A stretch of DNA of 64,000 nt, taken from positions 11,441,741 through 11,505,740 of the forward strand of contig OX459110.1 of NCBI GenBank assembly GCA_949775045.1, read 5' to 3'. Origin of the DNA: Metridium senile (taxonomy: Eukaryota; Cnidaria; Anthozoa; Actiniaria; Metridiidae). Below are positions 36,301 through 47,734 of the stretch, one piece after another. Positions within the stretch are counted from its first letter, which is position 1; each line of letters starts with the position of its first letter. The translations under genes were made by a program, and so were the position numbers. The notes beneath the pieces are model-generated. The model ran no database searches. It had not been told where the DNA came from and saw nothing but the letters and a program-made list of their open reading frames with translations.

Positions 36301-39300
36301 GTCATGGAAACAGTTTTAGTAGTTTCTTTACTGTTTTGAAAGAATCTTTGAGTTGTGAACAAATTATCAATTGTTGGCATAGAAACAGTTTGTGTTTGAG
36401 TATTCTGTGCTGCTATGGGAACAGACATAGTTGCTACAGGAGCTTTTCTGGTCGCCACAGTAACATCCTTAGTTACCGATGTATCAAAATATCCCTGATT
36501 GTTGTTGCTAGGTGTATGTGTTTCTTTTAGTTTCTTCTGTTGTTGTATGGCATCTGTGTAGTTCTTTCGTTTCCTAGATGATACAAGTGGTATTGCCAAT
36601 TCTTTGATGATATCACTGAGACAGTACGATTTCTCTGCTAGCAGCTTTAAGGGGAAGTCTGCATCCACACTGAGTTCTTTGTCTCTTGCAGGTTCTGTCA
36701 AAATCACAAAAAATCAAATGTAAGTAGACATCATAAATTAGGAAAAACTACAATTATTATTTTTGAACAATTGTGATAAAATCATTTTAACACTGCTGAA
36801 ATTCTGCTACTAACCCCCTGAACCCCTCCCCCATCCCCCTTGGCAATGTTGAGGAGGGAGTCATTGTTTGGTGCTTGATGGTTGACCTATCAATGTGCTA
36901 TCGTTCTACACCAACATTGTTGTGGGTTGAAGGGGGTAATATTATTTATACTTACACAAAATACAGTGGTCAGAAATTACTAACATCATTGCATTGTGTC
37001 AACTACTTTTGACAAAGATTATAGCTTAAAATTCCTATCAATAAATATCAATTTAATATTTAAGATAAAGGAAATAAAGCTAATTCCACAGGCACATGTA
37101 ACATACAAAAACTTTCTATTAGTAAATCATTTTGATAATTGTGACCTTCATGTAAAAAATGTTTATTAGTGAAAAATTGAATAAGCAAATGAATGCAACA
37201 ATTTTTAGCTTTTTATTCATCTGAAAAAATGTTTATTAATGAAAAATTGAATAAGCAAATGAATGCAACAATTTTTAGCTTTTTATTCATCTGAATACTG
37301 TTACTGTATGTTGTTCGGCTTATTAGAGCATTAGATAGCATTTTAAAGATCCTTCAACTACTTTATAACTAGAAACAAATAATTGTGGGCTATCCCAGGT
37401 TGAGCATCTTGTTAAGATCTTGTAAGACCATCCAAGATCTTACTAAAACCTAGGCAAGCTAATGTCTTGGAAGGATCTTGAGAAGATCATAATAGCTTTT
37501 ATCGTAGATGAGCACAGCATTCCTGCGAACCAGCGGTATCGCCATGGGCGTAACATGGAAACGAGATTCATGGTACGCTCATGGTGATACCGCTGTTTTT
37601 TTGGATTCACATGCTCATCTACAATAAGAGCTACATTGTTGTATTAAATCTTGGCAGAAACTTGAAAATTCATGCAAGTTTTTTTCAGATTGAGGGCTAC
37701 ATGCCAAGATCTTGCCAGGATCTTACATGGATTGGTAAGATGTTCAATGTGGGATACTACATCGTGTAGTTTAGAGTGAATAAATAGAAAGGGTACCTTG
37801 TTGATTTCTAGAATTTTCTTTGATGCAGCATGGTATTATTGGTGAGTTGAAGCTGCAGCCTTTAGTCTTGGGACACTTGAAAACAAAACCAAATGAAGAT
37901 TAATGACAATTCATAATATCTACAGTTTAATACTACATTTATTTTCCCTTTACTCCAACAAAGGGCTAAAACTCGAAATGTCAGTAAAGTTAAGTCAACT
38001 TTTTTTACGGTGTTACAAATTTCATTATTAATAATTATTACCTATCGACTACATTTATTTCATTAATAATTCTAATCAAATAGGTAAACAAACTTATAAA
38101 ACTCTAATTATTATGCTAATTATTCATAACAAATTGACAAAAGAAATCACAATAGTGGAGGAAGTTGTATATCTCAACAAAAGTGACAAATTGCTATATA
38201 TTGCTATATTGTGGCCTTGAAAAACATTGCAAGGTTCTAAGAGAGTCAGTCTGTTCATCAATCCGCTAAATGAAAATGAGAAGTGTGGTCAATAAAAAAC
38301 TACGGGAAAACACCATAATATGACATCTAGATGATACAAGAAAATGCAACTAGCCAATCAGCGCGAAGCTAACAAGCTCAAGTTGTTAGCATAACCCATG
38401 ACAGGAAAAAATTGCGCACCAAAACCTGCCTCAGTAAAGTAGGGTACAAATCATTTTTTTCGGTCAGAAAAATCGAAACTAAAACTTTTAAAAATCAATA
38501 TGCAACAATATTTACAACATGATATCACCATTATCGTCAATAAAATAAAATCATTCTTGAAAATGTAAAGCATCAAATAAACTTTTTTTAATACGTCGTG
38601 GCTCCCCTCCCTCGAAATGATAATTGGTCAGTGCGGGTTTTGCATAGGTTTAGAAGCCATTAGGGACGACGGTCAACTTCACGACTTCAAAAGTTCATTG
38701 AATCGCGTTCAAGTCCATAATATCTCAAGAGAAGCCATTCTAAATCTTTTTCGTTAGTTCTCGTTTCTTCTAGAAGAACAAGTGATGCCAGCTGTGCAGC
38801 TCTGACAAGTTGAAATGAGTCGAAACAAAATTCGCAGTTATAAACACGACTCTGCGAACCGTGATGAAAGGAGCTCGACTAAAGCATGTATATATTATAT
38901 CAAGGTGCAAAGAAGTTTCACATGAACATTGCACTCTTAATCCGTTGTATATTTTCTTCTTTCAATATATTCAAAGACCTTTGACACGTACAGTGTACTG
39001 TTTTATGAAAATATCGAAATACATGTACATGCGAATGTTGGTTGAATGAACGGCGAGCTGGGGGTTTTCCCTTCGTTTTATTTATGTTTATATACAATGC
39101 CACATTACAAAAATGCACAGGCTCAAGGCTAACAACTTTGGTGAATTCATATGCAGGCCTGGTCGCAAATACATTACCTAGATTACATTAGCATGGCACT
39201 ATGCAAATGTCTTTTAAGACCATAGTATGATGGCTCAGTGCTCACCTTTCAAGATGACGGCCTCATTGTTAACCGGAACAGTTAAAAAAGTAAAGAATAG

Positions 39301-40863
39301 TATTTTACGTCGGAAGTCCCTTCAGCTGAGCTGATCTTCCAGAGATCTGATGGTGCACTCATTTTACTTCCCTCTCTCCATCAGTGCTCCGTTTTACAGG
39401 TATTTAAAAAAGCTACACGGAAAGAGGAGAAGTTGAAACAAGGATGCGAGGTCACTGGGAATCGAACTTGAAAGCCTGTATAAGTAAGTGTTTCATTCTT
39501 GCTATAAAAAGTCTACTTTACTTAACTATAATGTTAACGTTTAATTAACTTACAAAGCAGTTGTGTGTTGTCCATCGCTGTAGTCCTGTTATCTTGTTTT
39601 GGTAGTACAAAGCTTCATTTGATTTGGAGAGAACCACTTTCCATTTAGACTCTTCTCCTTCCATAAGGAAACTAGCAACAGGTTTGATCAACAGATAGTC
39701 TATAAAATATAAGAAACAATCAACATAAATAAAAAACTTGATTACATAAATACACAAATAAAGTTAAATATAAGGTAGAGGTAAATATATTAATAGATTA
39801 GTCATCTTGGATTGAGATAAACAGTATGTTATTCATTTGTCTCACAAATGTCAAAGGTTTAAAACTGTGATGTTTTGAATGTTACTGTTAGACATCTTCA
39901 AATATTGAACAAGTTGCAACGTCAAATATGGCAACAACAAAAAAAACACAAGCAAGCTTATAAAAAAATACTGCTCGACATTTGAGAACAGGTAAAAATT
40001 CAAGGAAACTTATTTAGCCCTGTAAACATATACACGTACCAAACGGTCCATCACTCAAGCAGTTTTTTGATCTTTTGTTTAATTGGCATGACCATACATT
40101 ACATTTCTGTTGGAACATATACATTTAGTTTCTTTTAATGAAATATTCATTTTAAACATTATTGTAAATTTAAGAATGGTATATACATAATTGTCATCAT
40201 GAACATACACGCTTTGAAAGTAAATACATCCTTGAACATGATATAAATTTTCAAAATAACATGAATTCACACAATGTTACTTTATTTATTCTTATTTCTA
40301 ATATTAAATTTTCTGATCTAAAACCTCGTTGACAGTGCCTTTTATTCTACACAAATTGAAGTTTTAACTATTTTACATTCACGCCGAATAGCAGTTTGTT
40401 AGGTTTTTCCCCCTTGGATGAATTTCAGCTGGGTTTACAAGCTGCAAAAGTAAACCACATCCATGCATGCAACCCAAACACTCGTTTAATTCGTAAAAAC
40501 TCTAGAATAAAGACAAATCTAAAGCAGATAGCACTCAACTATCAAACAAGTGCTTATAGAAGCTTTGATCAGTGATTCGAATGGAGACGACTACTCATTC
40601 TAGAATACATGATCGGTTGTAATTGTAAATTGCAAATGCTCACCATGTGTAAGCGTCATGCCATGTCAATATCCATCTGCTCGAATAATAACGATTTTCG
40701 CGCAACATATTCAGTTATTTTATAAACCAAATGAGCTATATATCTAACTTACCTCATAAGCTATAGTTCCAAGTAAATAGAAGACGTGTTTTAGCAATAA
40801 AACAGCAACATTGTCGTGTTTTTTGCAGCAGCGTTTCTCAGCAGCATCAGACTCAGCATACTT
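33396..40863 (-). CDS. WW-like, AT-hook and C2H2 zinc-finger nuclear protein (5' incomplete)
   Basis: Exons at 40863-40753, 40106-40040, 39699-39554, 37875-37797 and 36694-33396 join in one frame (phases 0, 1, 0, 1), giving 1233 residues from the first exon seen. That exon has an in-frame stop and no ATG just upstream, so a start exon is missing. N-terminal part: Cys pairs (KRCCKKH, KCNVWSC), then a WW-like segment with two Trp 22 residues apart (KWKVV...LYYQNKITGLQRW) but without the usual final Pro. The large exon has two AT-hooks (RPKRGRGRPRKQ, KRGRGRPMKRK), long Ser/Thr-rich linkers, a more globular middle, and a triple KKPAV. At the C-terminus are at least four C-x2-C-x11/12-H-x3-5-H fingers plus an irregular Cys cluster, the last ending HMNVKH. 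The family tells us DNA or chromatin binding in the nucleus; the targets are unknown. I do not recognise an orthologue. Confidence 0.82.
37155..37303. repeat. 71 bp tandem duplication in a zinc-finger gene intron
   Basis: Two nearly identical copies (AAAAAATGTTTATTAGTG, AATGCAACAATTTTTAGC) lie head to tail, starting near 37155 and 37226. They lie in the intron between the small exon and the large exon. Confidence 0.8.
37484..37640. mobile_element. Inverted-repeat element in a zinc-finger gene intron
   Basis: Outer arms TTTTATCGTAGATGAGCA and its complement (TGCTCATCTACAATAAG), and inner arms CAGCGGTATCGCCATGG and its complement, form a hairpin of about 150 bp. A 62-codon ORF over the right arm is fortuitous. 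Confidence 0.6.
37876..39553. other. Zinc-finger gene intron of 1.7 kb
   Basis: Apart from the family F repeat, no supported feature. A 36-codon + strand ORF starts at 38816 (MSRNKIRSYKH...) in fair context, but it lies inside this intron and I do not call it a gene. Confidence 0.35.
37957..38040 (+). repeat. Decayed hammerhead-type dispersed repeat, family F copy 2
   Basis: The flanks CTTTACT and AGTAAAG still pair perfectly as stem I around GGGCTAAAACTC, but the core is altered (CCAACAA and an ATGTC cleavage side). The ACGGTGTTACAAATTTCATT tail is present. Probably inactive. Confidence 0.6.
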
Positions 40864-41152
40864 CTGAACCAGTTAGCTACCAGGCCTTCGGAATGTTTGC
40901 ACACAGGAAGCCCAACGAAGAGTTTTCAAAAATTCACTTATTTAAAATACTCCTAATGGTGTCGGTATTTTGGGAGAAACATTTGCAATATAATTATACA
41001 TGTGTTGTATAGTAACATTAATGGTCCTGTGATGTTTTTGACGTTAGATCTCTGTAAGAAATATTTTGTGATTATCATCATTTTTTTTTCTTATTTCGTT
41101 TGTTTATTTTTTGTTTGTTCATTCATTCATTCACTTAATTACTTACTTACTT

Positions 41153-41546
41153 ACTGACTTACTGACTTACTGACTTACTGACTTACTGACTTACTGACTT
41201 ACTGACTTACTGACTTACTGACTTACTGACTTACTGACTTACTGACTTACTGACTTACTGACTTACTGACTTACTGACTTACTGACTTACTGACTTACTG
41301 ACTTACTGACTTACTGACTTACTGACTTACTGACTTACTGACTTACTGACTTACTGACTTACTGACTTACTGACTTACTGACTTACTGACTTACTGACTT
41401 ACTGACTTACTGACTTACTGACTTACTGACTTACTGACTTACTGACTTACTGACTTACTGACTTACTGACTTACTGACTTACTGACTTACTGACTTACTG
41501 ACTTACTGACTTACTGACTTACTGACTTACTGACTTACTGACTTAC
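41153..41546. repeat. 8 bp satellite (ACTTACTG)n, about 49 units
   Basis: A nearly pure octamer run. On the - strand each unit reads CAGTAAGT, which contains GTAAGT, the core of a 5' splice site. It lies about 300 bp upstream of the first exon seen for the zinc-finger gene. Confidence 0.95.
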
Positions 41547-41727
41547 ATAATGCTTTTCTTAGGCTCAATCATTATTAAAGATCAAAGCCCGAAATGTCAA
41601 TAAGGTTTTTTGTTTTTTTTTTTCATTTTAAAAATACGGTGTGTACACGGTTAACTTCGGTTACGCCGCATACAATTGCTTTCTTAGAAAACACTGACGC
41701 AGTTTTATAAATTTTCATACATGCTTT

Positions 41728-41900
41728 TACTCTGTAGAAAAGCTAAAGCTCGAAACGTCCGTAAACAGTAGTTAATTTAACACTTTTTACGGTGTTACAA
41801 TTTTATTCTATTACCTATCACTTATATCAAACACTGACGCAGCCTATACTAGTTTACTCGCTAGTTTCCATTTATATTTTCATACTATTTTTTTTTTTTT
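41728..41900 (+). repeat. Decayed hammerhead-type repeat, family F copy 3, with full tail
   Basis: The cleavage side GAAACGTC is intact; the 5' core reads CTGTAGA. The tail continues through ACGGTGTTAC, TATCAAACACTGACGCAGCC and TAGTTTACTCGCTAGTTTCC, giving the longest version of the family unit. A poorer, truncated relative precedes it at 41565-41610. Confidence 0.6.
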
Positions 41901-43490
41901 TTTTGTTTCATTTCAACCACAAACTCAAAAACATCTAAGATACCATGCTAATGACTTGGTTTACTGGTCAGCTAAACTAATCTTGACTCTAAGATTAACC
42001 AATCAGAGTCAAGCATTTAATTGGAGGATCGGCTTTTCTATAAAGTGTATAAATCACTTGATTTTATCATTTGGGGCTTTTAATCTCCAGTACAGAAGCG
42101 ACCTTCAAATCGCTCTATCCGGCAAATATCTGGATTTAAAAAGTTGGAATAAGGTAAGACAATTTCAAAGTTCTTAGTAAGCGAGTAGTTATGCTGCTTG
42201 TTTTATCTTCAGTGTCAGATTCAATGTCAAACAGTTTATTTACCTGTTTGTGTTGTAAGCCTTTGGGGAAAGTTTGAAATGTTTGAATTAGTTTTGTATA
42301 CGCAAAGCACGTGTAAGTTTATGCTCTACCCACTGAGCTTGGATTACCCTGAGAGGCATCGGTCTCGTCACTCGAGAAAAACACACTCTCCTTGTCAGGC
42401 TAGCTTATGTTACACTGACGCAAACATTTTCAATATCTCAAAGTCAGTCTTTCTACAAAAATGCACGTCAGTGCAAGAGAAAATGATATTTTATTAAGCT
42501 TTACTAGCTGAACTGGACCACTTCAGATTCCTCTTATTTTTTTGTCAAATAATCAATGAATTTCTAAGTTTTACTGAGTAATGAGTAATGCAACCACTAT
42601 ACCATGATCAAGTGATCCGATTGATCAGCTCTTCGAAAACAATATTAATTAACTTTCTGGCTGATCAATTTTGACAGATGCTATTAAGAACTATAGTGTA
42701 CTATTGCATTTTTTTGCTAATATGATCAAGTGTTCGATACCGAGCCGGCTTCGAAAACAGAAAGCACATAATCTACTTTCTGAATTAATTTTTAATAATT
42801 TTGTCAGATGATCAAGTTGGTGTTGTATTGCACTATTAAAGCTTAGTAGTAATGTACCATCGATTAATTAATAATAGATCAAGTGTTCGATTGATCAAGT
42901 CTTCCAATTCTTGTCAAATACAAAAGTTGAGTAATAAATTTTATCACATGACATGAAATGATCGTTATTTTCTACTGCACTATTTCTTAAGAATCTTCAA
43001 TCGGTTATGTAACAAATTCGGAATGTTCGAAAGATGTTATGTCTTCGATTACTCATCAATTAAGTGTCTTAAGTCCATTTGATTTAAAATATTTTAATAA
43101 CCTCTAAGAATAGATTCCAGATTAAGTCAATTATCGAGTCTAAAGGAATGCATATATGATTATCCTTTGAAACCTATATTGATGCATGCAAGTAGATCAT
43201 GTCAGAAAGACCAGAGGTGTATGTGCAGCACTTAAAATTAATTGATCCCAGGGGGCCTACTCAAAACAGCTCTTAAAGATATGATTTCTTTGAAAACTAT
43301 TGATGCATGCAGATCAATCATGTCAGATCAGACAGACCGGCCAGAAATGTAGGTCATTCGTCCTGCAGCACTTCATCCTACTAGGACTTAGGGTAAAAAT
43401 ATCGGGTATGCTCGTCAAAAACACCTGTTAAAAATACCCGAAAATGTCAATTAAAACGGGCGTGGTGCCGATGATATTTAATCCCTAAGA
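41901..43490. other. Mostly featureless; a promoter-like spot near 42.0 kb
   Basis: CCAAT (about 41998-42003) and TATAAAG (42039-42045) precede a strong donor AAG|GTAAGA at 42153, with an acceptor (TTTTATCTTCAG) only 59 bases on. The ORF across this pair is open, but a reversed tRNA A-box-like relic (plus strand GCTCTACCCACTGAGC, about 42321) lies in it and the product looks non-coding. Farther on, TGATCAAGTG and TTCGATTGATCA are repeated several times (42.6-42.9 kb). Confidence 0.3.
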
Positions 43491-43495
43491 TATAT

Positions 43496-43618
43496 CTCAC
43501 GTACCCTGCGAGCAGACGTTCCTTTCTCTTTATACCTAGAATGAAATATTTAGTTTCTTTCCTCGTCGATCGAGGTAAGAGAGAAAGAAATCTCTGCTCG
43601 CAGCCGGTATATCTCACG
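43496..43618. mobile_element. Hairpin element with CTGCGAGCAGA ends
   Basis: GTACCCTGCGAGCAGACG with TTTCTCTTT on the left matches, inverted, AGAGAAAGAAATCTCTGCTCGCAG on the right, with TCGTCGATCGAGG near the centre. It resembles a repeat I associate with anthozoan genomes. Confidence 0.55.
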
Positions 43619-43924
43619 AAAAATAAAACGGAAAAAAAAATTAACACGCGGAAATCGACGGGTTTTTCCTTTTTCGATACCGAAAAGATACCAGGAAATG
43701 TCGAAATTCCACATTTCAATCACCCTAAGAAAATACCAAATCACAGACGTTTACCCATAAGAGGTATGACCAGTGTACCCGTCACCGCTTTAATCCCCAA
43801 TCGCCCTGATGCGTTATAAGACGCATGCTTTTGGGGAGCACACTTCAATGACATCCGCGTTTGCGTGTTGATCAATTATAAATACGTTAAATCAAATTTT
43901 ATCAAAGAAAACTTGCTTGCTGTG

Positions 43925-44003
43925 ATGTGTTGTGTTAATGTGTTGTGTTGCGTGTTAATGTGTTGTGTTGTGTTGTGTTGTGTTGCGTTGTGTTGTGTTG
44001 ACT
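43925..44003. repeat. (TGTGT)n-type simple repeat
   Basis: Runs of GTTGTGTTGTGTTG with occasional GCG variants. Confidence 0.8.
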
Positions 44004-44759
44004 ATAAACAGTAACTGCACACGGTGCTTTTTCAATTCCTAATTTTCTTAAAATTGTGGTTCCGATAATAACATAAAAATATTTACAATGTATGCGAATA
44101 TATTATCAGTGGCCAAATTTTTACGCGTTGCGCTGTAAGGTTTCTGGAGATGATAATGACAATTTGACCAATTTCAAGCAGATGTTTAAAGTACTAGACC
44201 CCAGTCCCGCGCGGACCGTTGCCGTGTTTTTTGACAAGAAAAATAAATTCGGTCGCTTATAACTCGCCTATTAGTACGGTGACCCCCAATTTTTTTTCGC
44301 TTTTCACATTGCTCATATGATAATCTTTTTGAATCTTAAAAACAATTATATCGTTTTCGAGAGCATTTCATAGTAATTTTGACTTTTGTAGGATCATGAC
44401 CACAAAAAATGACTCTGGTAATACTTTGAATCGTTCATTAAATAGCCAAATCTTTGGCTTTCCAAAGGCTAGAAGATATGATAACAATAGTAAAAGACCT
44501 ATTTTTTGAGAATCTGTCGTAATATTTGAGTAAAGATATTGCTGGTTATTGTAGTAATTTTATTTCTAACGAATTTAGTGAGCATATTTTGGAACCAGAT
44601 TAGGCAAAAAAGTGCCTTACACCACCCCTCACAGTTCTAAAACGAAGACGGGGATGCCCCTTTTTTATTTCAATTTTGAGCTCTACCTATGTCATATTTT
44701 ATGTGGAAAAAGTTTAAAAAAATTCTATCGAAGGAATCTATGAGTCCCGAACTACCTTA

Positions 44760-45400
44760 AAAACTTATACGTGAATAAGCTAAATATGAAACGTGCAGGC
44801 TGAATCTTAAAGCCAGTAAATATGTCGCCAAGTTCGAGGGCTTTCAATTCATTAATATAATATTTGTTTACTTGCTAAAGTCATTTTCAGCCAATTATGG
44901 AAAAAAAAGTCCATATAGTCGTAAACAATTTTTACAAACTTTGATCTATAATCAAAACCTATATAATACGTGAATAAGCTGAATGAAACCTGCAGGCATA
45001 CAATCTTAGCCAGCAAATATGTCGCTTAAATAAATATTAATACAATATATGCTCGTAACATGGTATATTTTGAACCTATTGATCCCGGATCATTTCTGAA
45101 TTTTTAATCCCTGAGCCCGATTTTTTCCCAAACGTTTAATCCTTGATCCCCGAATCAGACTCAATATTTCCCATTGATCCTCGATCCCAGCCCTTCGCGC
45201 GCGATCCCTGAGCACTGGCCTCTGATCCCTGATCTGGGCCTAATTTTTGAGCTTGATCCTATAAAAGTCATTTTCATTCAGCCAATTATGATAATAAAAG
45301 GTCCATAGTCATAATCAAAACCTATATACGTGAATAAGCTGAATGAAACCTGCAGGCATACAATCTTAAAGCCAGTAAATATGTCGCCAAGTTCGAGGGC
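44760..45400. repeat. Dispersed triplicated segment and GATCC-rich block
   Basis: A segment with ACGTGAATAAGCT, AACCTGCAGGC (or variant) and GCCAGTAAATATGTCGCC recurs near 44768, 44967 and 45330. Between copies two and three, 45080-45250 carries many TGATCCC/GATCCCTGA units. No coding potential. Confidence 0.6.
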
Positions 45401-45948
45401 TTAAATAAATATTAGCGATGATGATTTATAGAATACGTGAGGATATCGTAAGCTTGATTGGTATCGTTTACGCTTTATTACTGCAACTCCATTACTACAG
45501 TACGGGATGTGGAAGTATAATATGTTGAACAGTAAATATGGCGCCTTCGCTTTGTGGGTTCTATATTGGTTGATTGATATAGATGGGATAATGTGATGAT
45601 CAGAAGTAATAGAATATGATTACAGTTTCTAAGAGAATTTAATTGGACTCCCAGTGGCTGTTTATAAACATTCCAAAAAATAATTAAACTGAGTGATGGT
45701 TCCTTTTTATGAAACAGTATTATTCAGTCTTTAGTGGGCCGGGCTTTCAATTTCAGTTTTATATTTCAGTTTATTTGAATCGCATGTCAAAGATTAACTT
45801 AAAGTGCCTATATCACCCACACGGTATTTAGTTTTTGAAAATCCTTTACAAAAAGCAAATAAATAACTGCTTATTTTCCCTAATGTTTTACTTATCTCAA
45901 GATGGTGTTCCTATGATGACGTCATAGACTCGGACAGGGTCTTCAGAT
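45401..45948. other. No recognised feature
   Basis: AT-rich intergenic DNA with no supported gene. Confidence 0.4.
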
Positions 45949-46192
45949 CACAGGCAGCCCAAGCAAATCACTTGTATTCAGTGGATTTGTTTTAATTTTT
46001 TTTTTTTCTAGTAATATATTTACTAGTGGGGGAGAAATTATAAATATGGCTTAAAACTAGCTAAAAATCATCCAAAAAGTATTTAAATACATCACAACAA
46101 CTACAGACAAAGTTTAGTAACATTTTATTGAAAAAAAAAAATAAATTAAAAAAAATCCACTGAATACAAGTGATTTGCTTGGGCTGCCTGTG
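45949..46192. mobile_element. CACAGG-type MITE with 7 bp target duplication
   Basis: Ends CACAGGCAGCCCAAGCAAAT and inverted ATTTGCTTGGGCTGCCTGTG. It is flanked on both sides by TTCAGAT (45942-45948 and 46193-46199). Length 244 bp. Same family as 30295 and 46955. Confidence 0.85.
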
Positions 46193-46302
46193 TTCAGATA
46201 CTGAAATAAAGTCAACGGAAAATGAAAACTCCATTTTTTTTTTTTTCAACTCAAAGAAGCTTGCGCGCGTACAACATTCAAATGCGCGTGCCACAACCAT
46301 AA

Positions 46303-46352
46303 CCACCATCACTGATGAAGGTCCATGATGATAGACCGAAACGTCTGATACT
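46303..46352 (+). ncRNA. Hammerhead ribozyme motif with intact core
   Basis: CTGATGA (46312-46318), stem II GGTC/GACC with a 10-base loop, GAAA (46338-46341), C, then GTC (46343-46345). Stem I pairs ATCA just before the core with TGAT just after the cleavage site. All invariant bases are present. Stem III is the minimal ACGT palindrome, which favours a dimer. The region after the cleavage site is repeated at 46612. Confidence 0.68.
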
Positions 46353-46668
46353 TTCAAGTTTTCAAGTCAGAGACAAAACGTAAAAAATAATAAGCTTTAA
46401 ATATATGATAGATAGATTTGATCTAGACCCTAAAATTTTAGGTGATATAAGAGCTAGCACTTTAATCAATGAATAATGGAATGAACGAACAAATCATATT
46501 TGAATTCTAAATGGATGGATCTATATATATAGCTGCATGAAAAAATAAATAGCTGTAAAAAATGAATGAGCGATTGAGTGAATGAACAAACAAATGATTA
46601 AATAAATGAATTCTGAAACGTCTGATACTTTAAAGTTTTCAAGTCAGAGACAAAACGCAAAAAAAAAT
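46334..46668 (+). repeat. Direct repeat of the ribozyme 3' flank, spacing about 278 bp
   Basis: GAAACGTCTGATACTTT with TTTTCAAGTCAGAGACAAAACG occurs at 46338 and again near 46616. The second copy lacks the upstream CTGATGA block. Tandem monomers of a few hundred bases sharing a hammerhead are typical of retrozymes and Penelope-type insertions. Confidence 0.65.
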
Positions 46669-46954
46669 AAAAAAAAAATAAATGAATAATGAAGGATTCT
46701 ATTGCAGGTAACCTAGCCTATAATATTGAAGTATCACCCATAAACAAAATCGATAATGAGATGCATGTCTCCATTTTGTCTGGTTCGCTTAATTTTAATT
46801 AAAATTTTGAATAAAGTGTGCAAAATATTAGGTTAGCCCGAGGGTCAATATGGTGTGACTCCTCCTCCTTTCAGTACATATGCGCCTTGTGTCAAACAGT
46901 ACAGCGGTGCTAGATAACGTGAAACTGAAGTAGATAGATAAACCTTTATTTAAG

Positions 46955-47225
46955 CACAGGAAGCCCAAGCTCATCACTTGTGATCTTTTACAGTAAATGT
47001 ATGGAGTCGCGAGATATCCTTTCGCTGTGACTCAAATATACAATATTAAAAACGTTTTTTTACGTAGATAGTTGTGTATAATTGTTTTCAAGTCTGTGAC
47101 CGACTAGTTTTAGCTCAATTAGAGCGATTTTGATTATTGTATATTTGAGGCACAGCGAAAGGATATCTCTCGACTCCATACATTTACTGTAAAAGATCAC
47201 AAGTGATGAGCTTGGGCTCCCTGTG
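46955..47225. mobile_element. CACAGG-type MITE with about 90 bp arms and 7 bp target duplication
   Basis: Ends CACAGGAAGCCCAAGCTCAT and inverted ATGAGCTTGGGCTCCCTGTG. The arms stay complementary for about 90 bases (GTAAATGTATGGAGTCGCGA, ATATCCTTTCGCTGTG). Flanks are ATTTAAG on both sides (46948-46954 and 47226-47232). Confidence 0.88.
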
Positions 47226-47499
47226 ATTTAAGCAGGTTAATCCATTGAGAATACTAGGTATTCTGTTATTAACAGGAGCCCTAAAATAATAACAATATAT
47301 ACAAAACTAAATAATTATTATATGCTATATCTATGAAATATGGTTAAAAGCTAGACTCTATTTATGATAAATATCAAACTATTGAAAATTTAAACGTACT
47401 ATGAATATTCATATGTAAAAAAAGTAAAGATTATTTCAATATAATAGAGTATTACAACTGCAATTAGCAGCTATAACACGTCAAGTCATGCAATATAAA

Positions 47500-47684
47500 G
47501 GCCCGAGCAAACGCACGCAACATTGTTGGCCAACATTGTTGCGATACGGTTTGTTGAACACGAGAACAAAAGAAATATTGGATGAGTTTCATCAAACATC
47601 ATCTAACAGGGTGTTTAAACGGGCCCAACATGTTGGAGCAACCATGTTGGTCCAACAATGTTGCGTGCGTTTGCACGGGCCTTA
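47500..47684. mobile_element. MITE with AAGGCCCG ends
   Basis: Left AAGGCCCGAGCAAACGCACG with CAACATTGTTGG; right, inverted, CGTGCGTTTGCACGGGCCTT. A 65-codon ORF spans it by chance. The terminal style matches elements I associate with anthozoan genomes. Confidence 0.7.
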
Positions 47685-47734
47685 ATGTTTAAAAAAATTC
47701 TAATTTACATAACGGAATACAGCTAACGCTATTT

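Noticed and set aside
35536..36530. + strand ORFs opposite the zinc-finger large exon
   Set aside because: Shadows of the AT-hook and Ser/Thr-rich coding region.
38816..38926. 36-codon + strand ORF in a zinc-finger gene intron
   Set aside because: No signal peptide, domain or partner exon. The AAG|GTGCAA donor is weak.
39230..39480. tRNA-like boxes (GGCTCAGTG on +, GTTCGATTCCC on -)
   Set aside because: They lie on opposite strands and no cloverleaf or SINE body can be folded.
41153..41546. CRISPR-like array
   Set aside because: The unit is only 8 bp with no unique spacers; it is a simple satellite in a eukaryotic genome. The same holds for all tandem arrays here.
41956..42497. Spliced + strand ORF of about 160 codons across a 59-base intron
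   Set aside because: The ATG lies upstream of the apparent TATA box, the second part contains a reversed tRNA-like A-box relic, and the product has no protein-like pattern. The promoter-like motifs are kept only as a note.
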